Shown here: positions 1 to 4,970 of the stretch, piece by piece | Position numbering within the stretch: the first letter of the stretch is position 1 | How the letters are laid out: each line of letters opens with the position of its first letter | IMG/VR virus record: IMGVR_UViG_3300030106_001806 | Coordinates: 1 to 22,171 of that record | Source of the DNA: a virus | DNA: 22,171 bases | Direction: 5' to 3' (one strand) | Translations under genes and position numbers: made by a program | Notes under the pieces: model-generated | Told to the model about the DNA's origin: nothing | Database searches by the model: none | What the model saw: only the letters and a program-made list of their open reading frames with translations

Positions 1-110
1 AGTTTATATACTAAGCATAGTATCTATTACAGTAATATTTATATATAAAAATATATATTAGTTTATATACTATAATAGTTTATATACTATGCTTATATGC
101 TATACTATGC
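1..110. repeat. AT-rich repeat cluster at the end of the leftward gene cluster
   Basis: The 13-mer AGTTTATATACTA occurs three times, at 1-13, 60-72 and 77-89; the last two are 17 bp apart. The 10-mer GCATAGTATA occurs in reverse orientation at 83-92 and 101-110, and 9 of its bases occur in forward orientation at 15-23, so 15-23 can pair with 84-92 or 102-110. There is also a small palindrome, ATTAC-A-GTAAT, at 26-36. The stop codon of the 105..293 gene lies inside one GCATAGTATA copy. Related copies lie at the other end of the cluster (1866-1875, and GCATAGTTATA around 1729-1739). An operator or promoter cluster for genes beyond the left edge is my inference. Confidence 0.55.
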
Positions 111-293
111 GTCTTTCTCTCCTATACCTTTGTTTGTATCTATTTTGTAATTATGTGCCAGTTCATCACTTAATCTTGATAAATGATAACAAATTTCATC
201 CTTAGTTTTTTTATTTAATATGTCTTGTAGCCTTTGGTAAATGTATTTTGTTGCTACCATACTATCTCCCCAACCTAATGTTTGTATTTTCAT
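105..293 (-). CDS. Small hypothetical protein, 62 aa
   Basis: I do not recognise this protein. It is 62 residues, charged and mostly helix-like, with no membrane segment or signal peptide. It is lysine-rich around residues 28-32 and ends GEKDA. The ATG is well supported: AACAACA, then AAAGGAG, then about 9 bases to the start. This is the same leader type as most other genes of the leftward cluster. It is the last member of the cluster in the window and is separated from its upstream neighbour by about 100 bases that hold an inverted repeat. Its TAG stop overlaps a copy of the GCATAGTATA repeat. Being phage-early or host-directed is only inferred from position and size. Confidence 0.6.
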   Translation of the reverse strand: MKIQTLGWGDSMVATKYIYQRLQDILNKKTKDEICYHLSRLSDELAHNYKIDTNKGIGEKDA

Positions 294-351
294 GTTCTCT
301 CTCTCCTTTATGTTGTTTAATGACGATTTAAAGACTTGTGAGACTATGTAA

Positions 352-377
352 AGGCTAGTTTAGTAGTTCACTAGCCT
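352..377 (-). other. Inverted repeat between two small leftward genes
   Basis: AGGCTAGT at 352-359 and ACTAGCCT at 370-377 form a perfect 8-bp stem with a 10-base loop. It lies just downstream of the stop codon at 397 on the minus strand. No clear T-run follows in that direction, so it is a poor match to a Rho-independent terminator. It could be a weak terminator, a transcript-processing site or a stabilising 3' hairpin. Confidence 0.45.
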
Positions 378-421
378 AAATATAGTTTTCTGCTCTCTAT
401 AAGCCTAAAAAATAGTTTTCT
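373..421. repeat. Imperfect direct repeat of a gene's 3' end
   Basis: Bases 373-391 and 402-421 are near-identical; both read AGCCTAAA...TAGTTTTCT and differ by one base and one indel. The second copy encodes the last residues of the 397..585 protein (ENYFLG). The first copy is non-coding and lies just after the stop. It looks like a short local duplication. Confidence 0.5.
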
Positions 422-585
422 ATAATATCTGATATTAAGAATAAAAAGATAAAAAATATAAAGAGCATCACAATTGCAATGCTTTCTATAGTTAAAATAA
501 TCTTTTCTTTTCTGCTCATCTTTTTTGGTGTTGCCTGGTCTATATGTTTTTTAATCATGTGCATATTTAAATTTTGTCTAGTCAT
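397..585 (-). CDS. Small single-pass membrane protein, 62 aa
   Basis: Function unknown. A basic N-terminal part (about residues 1-27, with the run KKMSRKEK) precedes one strongly hydrophobic helix at about residues 29-52, rich in Ile, Leu and Phe. A short acidic tail (DIIENYFLGL) follows. The positive-inside rule predicts a cytoplasmic N-terminus. The ATG overlaps the stop of the upstream gene in the string ATGACTAG, and GGAAGAG lies upstream, so translation is probably coupled. Small phage inner-membrane proteins of this shape can be holins, superinfection-exclusion factors or host-takeover proteins; nothing here selects one of these. Confidence 0.6.
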   Translation of the reverse strand: MTRQNLNMHMIKKHIDQATPKKMSRKEKIILTIESIAIVMLFIFFIFLFLISDIIENYFLGL

Positions 586-751
586 TGCTACTACTCTTCC
601 AAATTATTTTAGCTAAATCAAAAATATAATTATTTAAATGATTATCTATTAAATTTTTTTCACATTCTTTTTGAAATTTAGTTACTGACATTGAATAAAC
701 TTTATCCAATGCTTTTCCATAATCTTCTCTTTCTTTGTATGTCATACTCAT
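578..751 (-). CDS. Small hypothetical protein, 57 aa
   Basis: Not recognised. The frame from the ATG at 751 to the TAG at 578 gives 57 residues, starting MSMTYKEREDYGKAL and ending WKSSSND. It is charged and likely helical, with no membrane segment. Support for it being real: AGGAG lies 8 bases before the ATG; the start overlaps the upstream gene's stop in the string ATGA; and its own stop overlaps the next gene's ATG. Without it the leftward cluster would have an unexplained hole between 585 and 748. A second in-frame ATG two codons later is possible. Confidence 0.6.
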   Translation of the reverse strand: MSMTYKEREDYGKALDKVYSMSVTKFQKECEKNLIDNHLNNYIFDLAKIIWKSSSND

Positions 752-918
752 TGTTTGTACTCCTGTTCTAAATTTATTCCAAATTTTGCAAAAGCTGATT
801 TAATAACTTTTATTTCTTTTTCATCATAAATCTCTTCTAATGTTTCTTCTTGATGTATAATATCTGATGACATCAAAGCATCTCTTATTGCTTTATATTC
901 TTTAGTTGTTAATTTCAT
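748..918 (-). CDS. Small acidic hypothetical protein, 56 aa
   Basis: Not recognised. The frame gives 56 residues, starting MKLTTKEYKAIRDAL, with an acidic middle (QEETLEEIYDEKE) and ending LEQEYKQ. It is probably soluble and helical. The start has the cluster's typical leader, AACAACAACAGGAG, followed 7 bases later by ATG. Its last codons (GAA CAG GAG TAC AAA CAA) contain the ribosome binding site of the next gene, and the two genes overlap by four bases (ATGA), so they are probably translationally coupled. Confidence 0.6.
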   Translation of the reverse strand: MKLTTKEYKAIRDALMSSDIIHQEETLEEIYDEKEIKVIKSAFAKFGINLEQEYKQ

Positions 919-948
919 AAATAAACTCCTGTTGTTGTTATGATTTAC

Positions 949-1284
949 TTAAGCAGCTTGTTTATTAATGTAGTCTTGAACTATTTGCTCTCCTACAATA
1001 TAAACATACATGTTCACAACTCTTTCAGGTTCTGAAAAATCTGTTGTAACTTGCCCAAAATTATCTTGTTCATAGTTTTTGATTATGTTTATTATATCAA
1101 AGGCTTGATCTCCTAGCCATTGTTTAGCTTTGTATCTGCCAATAATATAATAATCTGTATTAAAACAATGATGATGTAAATCATCTATATTATCTTGTAT
1201 CCATTGCTTGTCTTGTTCTGCAATGTAGTCATTAAAGTAACTTTGTATTTCTTGATATTTATAAGTTTGTGTAAAATGTGGCAT
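949..1284 (-). CDS. Conserved-looking hypothetical phage protein, 111 aa
   Basis: No function known to me. It has 111 residues and is rich in Tyr, Asp, Gln and His. A triple-His patch (DDLHHHCF) lies at about residues 35-42, followed by TDYYIIGRYKAKQWLG and a C-terminal stretch EPERVVNMYVYIVGEQ. The wording is reminiscent of a conserved uncharacterised family in marine phages, but I cannot verify that here. It is the largest gene of the leftward cluster. The ATG is preceded by AACAACAAGGAG; those same bases encode the last residues (DNNKEQ) of the upstream gene, whose stop is only two bases before the start. The His cluster could bind metal, which is speculation. Confidence 0.65.
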   Translation of the reverse strand: MPHFTQTYKYQEIQSYFNDYIAEQDKQWIQDNIDDLHHHCFNTDYYIIGRYKAKQWLGDQAFDIINIIKNYEQDNFGQVTTDFSEPERVVNMYVYIVGEQIVQDYINKQAA

Positions 1285-1286
1285 TT

Positions 1287-1502
1287 TTATTGCTCCTTGT
1301 TGTTGTCAATTAATAATAAATATTTATGATGTTTTACTACCATGTCTTGTAAATCTTTATTCTTTTTAATCAGAGTATTAAACAGTATTTCAAAGGTTTT
1401 TTTATGTGGTAAACCATTGTTCTTAATATTATTAAGCGTGTATCTAATACTATGTATTTCATGCTCTATATCTGTCATTAGTTTTTTTGTTGTGTTATTC
1501 AT
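1287..1502 (-). CDS. Small helical hypothetical protein, 71 aa
   Basis: Not recognised. The 71 residues are mostly charged and amphipathic (MNNTTKKLMTDIEHEIHSIR, later LIKKNKDLQDMVVKHH), which suggests a helical or coiled-coil protein with no membrane segment. The start has a clear AGGAG about 9 bases upstream, preceded by AACAACAAAT; part of that leader is the 3' end of the upstream gene. The spacing to the downstream gene is two bases, and its C-terminal codons double as that gene's ribosome binding site. Confidence 0.55.
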   Translation of the reverse strand: MNNTTKKLMTDIEHEIHSIRYTLNNIKNNGLPHKKTFEILFNTLIKKNKDLQDMVVKHHKYLLLIDNNKEQ

Positions 1503-1514
1503 GCTTAAAAACTC

Positions 1515-1694
1515 CTATTTGTTGTTATAAATTGTTATTAATGGATAGTATAAAGTTATTATTGTGAACATGCTTGAAAGCATAAATAATATAAAAAATA
1601 CTAATGGCATGTTTAAAGATAAAAAGTAAAATGATATTGGCAGCAATAAAAAGAACTGGGCCAATGCTATTAATAATGTTGTTTCGTATTTCAT
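1515..1694 (-). CDS. Small membrane protein with two hydrophobic segments, 59 aa
   Basis: Function unknown. The ATG at 1694 and TAG at 1515 give 59 residues beginning MKYETTLLIALAQFF. Nearly the whole chain is hydrophobic: one segment at about residues 7-25 and a second at about 31-53, with a short SLNMP turn between them. That fits a two-helix inner-membrane hairpin. It is the first gene of the leftward cluster; a TTGACA/TATACT promoter ends 30 bases before the ATG, and AACAACAGGAG sits 8 bases before it. Its final codons (AAC AAC AAA TAG GAG) overlap the ribosome binding site of the next gene. A class II-like holin shape is possible, but a two-helix hairpin alone does not prove it. Confidence 0.6.
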   Translation of the reverse strand: MKYETTLLIALAQFFLLLPISFYFLSLNMPLVFFILFMLSSMFTIITLYYPLITIYNNK

Positions 1695-1724
1695 AATATA
1701 AACTCCTGTTGTTAAGTTATACCT

Positions 1725-1754
1725 AGTATATAACTATGCTTTACAATATGTCAA
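1725..1754 (-). promoter_or_regulatory. Sigma70-like promoter of the leftward cluster
   Basis: Read on the minus strand, TTGACA (1754-1749) is a perfect -35 box. After an 18-base spacer comes TATACT (1730-1725), five of six bases of the -10 consensus. The first start codon of the cluster is 30 bases downstream. The spacer contains GCATAGT, the core of the repeated motif seen at 15-23, 83-92, 101-110 and 1866-1875, which could be an operator. A host-polymerase early promoter is the natural reading. Confidence 0.6.
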
Positions 1755-2012
1755 GTATATTATTTTATAGCAGCAATTTATTTTTATTTGTTTGGCTTCC
1801 AAGTGCTTAGATATTGCTTGTGTTTTTCCACCTCTCATGCTTATATTGTGAGACAGTTTTACACAGCATAGTATAGAAAAAAAATGAATAGCAACACAAA
1901 ACATAAAAAATATATAGCTTGTTGTAGCATAGGGGGAGTAAAAAAAAGGCTAGGCATCCCCTTTGCTGTCGGCTCTACATATGTCAACATAGATACACCA
2001 TAGAAACACACA
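1755..2012. other. Divergent intergenic region between small-gene cluster and late operon
   Basis: These 258 bases lie between the leftward promoter and the small terminase gene, and I see no convincing gene in them. They hold one forward GCATAGTATA copy (1866-1875), a weak stem TCTCA/TGAGA (1833-1837 with 1849-1853), and a possible poor rightward promoter (TTGTGA at 1846, 17-base spacer, TAGTAT at 1869; four of six matches each). An AGGGG...CCCCT pair flanks an A-run near 1931-1961. The late operon's promoter is expected here, but I cannot identify it firmly; a phage-specific promoter would not look like sigma70. Confidence 0.4.
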
Positions 2013-2411
2013 ATGCCAATCAGTAAGTACAAGAAGAACAAGATACTAGCAAAGATTACAGACGGACACAGTCTGTACCAAGCCTGTAAAGACGAGAAGG
2101 TAAGCAGAGCCACCTTTTATCGCCACATGGCTAAAGACGAGGAATTGAATGATACTGTGCGTACTGCACAGAAACAGGCTGCTGAGAAAGCCTTGGAGGA
2201 GTTAGAGGGTATGTTCTTAGATACTTTGCACAAAAGAAAGATATACGATCCTAATTTGTTAAGGGATTATGCAACACATGTCAGATGGAAAGTGCAGAAA
2301 GTGTTGCCAGAGAAGTTTGGTGAAGGCAAATCAAGAACTGGTGTTGAGATAAGTGATGGAACATTAAGAGTAGTATGGGAAACAGATGGCACAAATAAAG
2401 ATTCCGTATAA
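2013..2411 (+). CDS. terS: Terminase small subunit (Sf6 gp1-like)
   Basis: Recognises the viral DNA and loads it onto the packaging motor. The 132-aa protein has an N-terminal helix-turn-helix at about residues 17-43 (DGHSLYQACKDEKVSRATFY), which fits the DNA-binding domain of Sf6-type small terminases. A helical oligomerisation region follows (QAAEKALEELEGMFLDTL), then a conserved RWKVQKVLPEKFGE segment like the RKWALARMNPRKYGD of Sf6 gp1. The C-terminal tail (SDGTLRVVWETDG) would contact the large subunit. Length is normal for the family. The ATG has no recognisable Shine-Dalgarno site, unlike most genes here, so translation may depend on the first-gene position or an open leader. It overlaps the large terminase gene by 26 bases. 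Confidence 0.85.
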   Translation: MPISKYKKNKILAKITDGHSLYQACKDEKVSRATFYRHMAKDEELNDTVRTAQKQAAEKALEELEGMFLDTLHKRKIYDPNLLRDYATHVRWKVQKVLPEKFGEGKSRTGVEISDGTLRVVWETDGTNKDSV

Positions 2412-3672
2412 GCCAAGAGACCTCCAGGCTGAAATGCACAGAGATTTAAAGCGTTGGAATGTGCTTGTAATGCACAGAAGGTTTGGCAAAACTGTGTTTG
2501 CAGTCAATCACATGATAAAACATGCGTTGACTTGCCCTCTGCCAAGACCAAGAGTTGCTTTGGTTGCGCCTACTTTTAGTCAAGCCAAGAGGATTAGTTG
2601 GGATTATGTAAAGTATTATGCAGGCGTGATACCAGGAGTAAGTTTCAACGAAACAGAACTGAGGGCAGACTTCCCTAATGGTGGAAGGATTATGTTATTG
2701 TCAGGTGAGAATCCAGATGCGCTTCGAGGTATTTATTTGGACTTGTGTGTATTTGATGAGTATGGGATGCAGAATCCTAGAGTATGGGGGGAGGTTGTAA
2801 GACCAGCACTATCGGATAGAGAAGGTGCTGCCATATTTTTAGGTACGCCAAATGGCCATAACCATTTTTATGAAATCTTAACGCAAGCCAAGCATGAGAC
2901 GGAAGAGGGATCTGATTATTGGTATTGGAAGATTGCCAAGGCAAGTGAAACGCAGCTTGTAAAAGAAACAGAGTTAGATGCTGCAAAGTCTCAGATGACA
3001 CTTGAGCAGTATGAACAGGAGTATGAGTGTTCATTTACTGCTGCGATTATCGGTGCGTACTATGGAAGATTGCTTGTTGAAGCTGAAGATGCTGGGAGGA
3101 TTACAAGAGTTCCATATGATCCTGCCTTGCCAGTTCATACAGCTTGGGATCTAGGTATTAACGATTCAACTGCGATTTGGTTTGCACAGGTTTACAGAGG
3201 AGGTGCTGTTAATGTTATCGACTATTATGAGAATACTGGCTTTGGACTTGACCATTATGCAGAGGTACTTCGCCAGAAAGATTATCATTATGGAGATCAC
3301 CTTGCTCCACACGATATTGAGATTAGAGAGTTGGGGTCAGGCAAATCCAGGATGGAGACAGCGTTTAGTCTCGGTATTCGTTTTAAGGTGGTATCGAAAA
3401 TGAAAGTAGCAGATGGTATTAATGCTGCACGATTGCTGATGCCTAAATGTTATTTTGACAGAGACAAGTGCCATACAGGACTTGAGATGTTGAAACAGTA
3501 TAGACAAGAGTGGGATGAGAAGAAGAAAAGATTTAGAGATCAACCAAGACATGATTACACCTCTCATGCAGCAGATGCGTTTCGTTATCTAGCCATAGGC
3601 ATCAACAACAGAACGACCTACACCAAGCCACCACAATCTGTTGCTGATAATGAGTATAATATTTTTGCATGA
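2386..3672 (+). CDS. terL: Terminase large subunit (ATPase/nuclease)
   Basis: Motor that pumps DNA into the procapsid and cuts it. In order: Walker A variant HRRFGKT at about residues 30-36; Walker B DLCVFDE at 119-125 with catalytic Glu125; coupling motif FLGTPNG at 151-157; then the RNase H-like nuclease, with acidic residues in AWDLGINDS (Asp255), APHD (Asp310) and HAADAFRYL (about Asp397). All expected catalytic positions are present, and 428 residues is a normal length for a compact podoviral enzyme. The start lies inside terS, so translation is probably coupled. The gene is visibly richer in G and C than later genes: the line 2761-2820 has 29 of 60 G/C, against 17 of 60 for 13441-13500. 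Confidence 0.95.
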   Translation: MAQIKIPYKPRDLQAEMHRDLKRWNVLVMHRRFGKTVFAVNHMIKHALTCPLPRPRVALVAPTFSQAKRISWDYVKYYAGVIPGVSFNETELRADFPNGGRIMLLSGENPDALRGIYLDLCVFDEYGMQNPRVWGEVVRPALSDREGAAIFLGTPNGHNHFYEILTQAKHETEEGSDYWYWKIAKASETQLVKETELDAAKSQMTLEQYEQEYECSFTAAIIGAYYGRLLVEAEDAGRITRVPYDPALPVHTAWDLGINDSTAIWFAQVYRGGAVNVIDYYENTGFGLDHYAEVLRQKDYHYGDHLAPHDIEIRELGSGKSRMETAFSLGIRFKVVSKMKVADGINAARLLMPKCYFDRDKCHTGLEMLKQYRQEWDEKKKRFRDQPRHDYTSHAADAFRYLAIGINNRTTYTKPPQSVADNEYNIFA

Positions 3673-4073
3673 GCAAGTATAACGATTTACAAAGTGTGTT
3701 GATATTTATGCTTGAAAGTCCGTTGCACAGGACTTGGAACTTACAGCAGATATGCAGATGTGTTGTGCTTCCCATATTGCTTGATCAATACAAAGTTATG
3801 TACGAAAACAAACGAGTTGTCATGTTTGGAACTTGGGCGTTTCCAGAGCAAAAGCACATCAATGAGTATTTAAAAACATATGATTTTCCAGAAGAAGGAT
3901 ATACAGGAAAAGGAAAAGATGTTTGGATGATTGATTTTATTGCAAAAAAAGATTATACATTAAAAGGAGTAAGATATTTTAAGTATTACTTTAAAGAACA
4001 AGGGTATGAAATTGCTTTTTGGCTCAGACAAAGAAATAAAAAAATTGGCTTTGTTAAGTCTGCAAGGAGATAG
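3669..4073 (+). CDS. HlyC-like toxin-activating lysine acyltransferase homologue
   Basis: HlyC-family enzymes transfer a fatty acyl group from acyl-ACP to internal lysines of RTX toxins. This 134-aa protein aligns by eye with E. coli HlyC (about 170 aa). SPLHRTW at 17-23 matches HlyC SPLHRNW with catalytic His23 (here His20); VLPILLDQY at 33-41 matches VLPAIQANQY; GTWAF matches CSWAN; and WMIDFIA at 86-92 matches WFIDWIA with catalytic Asp92 (here Asp89). Both catalytic residues are kept. It is shorter at the C-terminus. The ATG overlaps the terL stop by four bases (ATGA), placing it firmly in the packaging/head operon. No RTX repeat protein is visible, so the substrate is unknown; a virion or host protein is possible. 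Homology is confident; activity is inferred. Confidence 0.82.
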   Translation: MSKYNDLQSVLIFMLESPLHRTWNLQQICRCVVLPILLDQYKVMYENKRVVMFGTWAFPEQKHINEYLKTYDFPEEGYTGKGKDVWMIDFIAKKDYTLKGVRYFKYYFKEQGYEIAFWLRQRNKKIGFVKSARR

Positions 4074-4075
4074 GT

Positions 4076-4735
4076 ATGGGTGGTAGTAGTTCAAATGGTG
4101 GTGGTTCATCTACTACAAGAATGAAAACTGAATACGAAGTTGAAGCAGAGAAGCAGGCCAGGGAAAGACAAAAGATGGCTCAGTCTGGCGTTCAAGATCC
4201 AGAAGATTTCACAAGACTTGCAGAAAATTTACAAGCACAAAAACTAGAAAGAGAAGCTGAAACACAGGACTTTCTTGGCAGGCCAAGATCAGAAACTATC
4301 AAGATTGGAAGTTTTGATACAAGAGTTCCTAAAAGTGGCGTGAGTATTCTTGGTATGGGATTGACAAAAGTAAGAGAGTTTGCACTCAAGCAGCAGGCAA
4401 GAGAACTGAGAAGAGGTGGCAGTATTGTTACCGATAAAGAAACAGGTGATTATGTCGGTGTAATGAGAGATGGAATCTATAGTGGTAGAGCAGAGTTTGA
4501 TCCAAATAGACAAAAAGAAGATAGTGGATCAGATCCACAAAGCGCTGTTGTTGGTGAGATAACACCAGAGATTACGCCAGAGGTAGTGCCTGATGAAACA
4601 ATCATTACTGCACAATCTAATCTTCCTCGAGGAAGAAGAGGTACGCAACGAACAAGAAGAGCAGGTCAAGCAGGAACTTTGATTGAAGGCTATGGAGTTC
4701 TTACAAGACCAGCAGGAAAAAGATCAGTTGTTTAG
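4076..4735 (+). CDS. Hypothetical virion-associated protein with Gly/Ser N-terminus and Arg-rich C-terminus
   Basis: I cannot name a function. The 219 residues start MGGSSSNGGGSSTTR, then a charged helical stretch (about 17-65, rich in Glu, Lys, Gln). A more ordered middle follows (KIGSFDTRVPKSGVSILGMG, then DKETGDYVGVMRDGIYSG). Next come an acidic linker with repeated TPE (EITPEITPEVVPDE) and a basic tail (LPRGRRGTQRTRRAGQ) ending RPAGKRSVV. The basic tail and position before the portal recall the small virion proteins of T7-like phages (gp6.7, gp7.3), but no sequence match is claimed. AGGAG lies 5 bases before the ATG, and the gap to the acyltransferase gene is two bases. As the nearest neighbour of that enzyme it is one candidate substrate. 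Confidence 0.6.
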   Translation: MGGSSSNGGGSSTTRMKTEYEVEAEKQARERQKMAQSGVQDPEDFTRLAENLQAQKLEREAETQDFLGRPRSETIKIGSFDTRVPKSGVSILGMGLTKVREFALKQQARELRRGGSIVTDKETGDYVGVMRDGIYSGRAEFDPNRQKEDSGSDPQSAVVGEITPEITPEVVPDETIITAQSNLPRGRRGTQRTRRAGQAGTLIEGYGVLTRPAGKRSVV

Positions 4736-4745
4736 GAGTTGAATT

Positions 4746-4970
4746 ATGTCATTTTTAAGACCAAAGGTAAACATCCCACCACCACCACCTGCACCACCAC
4801 CACCAATGCAAGCGAGTGAGGAAGATACACAAAGAGCAGCAGCCTTATCAGAAGAAGCAATGTCAGATGAAAGAAGAAGAAGAAAAGGCAGAGCATCTAC
4901 AATCGTTACAGGTCTTGCGAATGAAGAAAAAGACACACCAACAGGTAGACCAACATTGTTAGGATATTAG
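4746..4970 (+). CDS. Small proline-rich protein with Arg-rich GRASTIVTG motif
   Basis: A 74-aa protein in three parts. The N-terminus has two polyproline runs (residues about 11-20, IPPPPPAPPPP). An acidic helical middle follows (ASEEDTQRAAALSEEAM). The tail is basic (RRRRKGRASTIVTG) and ends RPTLLGY. Short proteins with a Pro-rich start and a 'GRASTI(L/V)TG ... LLG' end are common beside the portal gene in podoviruses and are thought to be minor virion or ejected proteins; the role is not established. The layout of a basic tail ending in a short conserved peptide echoes the gene just upstream. AGGAG sits about 8 bases before the ATG. The portal ATG follows its stop codon with no gap. Confidence 0.65.
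   Translation: MSFLRPKVNIPPPPPAPPPPMQASEEDTQRAAALSEEAMSDERRRRKGRASTIVTGLANEEKDTPTGRPTLLGY

Noticed and set aside
1-110. CRISPR-like array from the AGTTTATATACTA repeats
   Set aside because: Repeats are only 13 bases, irregularly spaced and AT-only in character; there are no uniform spacers and no cas genes.
1931-1965. AGGGG...CCCCT as a terminator
   Set aside because: Short stem with a loop of more than 20 bases and no following T-run; probably chance.
1755-2012. tRNA gene or phage attachment site in the divergent region
   Set aside because: No cloverleaf, no T-loop motif and no integrase nearby.
1859-2113. Minus-strand frame of 84 codons, hydrophobic, across the divergent region
   Set aside because: It overlaps terS by 100 bases in the opposite direction, has no ribosome site, and its hydrophobicity follows from the complement of A-rich DNA.
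4076-4120. N-myristoylation-like start MGGSSS next to an acyltransferase gene
   Set aside because: HlyC-type enzymes modify internal lysines, not N-terminal glycine, and bacteria lack N-myristoyltransferase; the Gly/Ser start is better read as a flexible linker.
4724-4936. Minus-strand Gly-rich frame of 70 codons
   Set aside because: It is the complement of the polyproline codons of the 4746-4970 gene, with no start signal.
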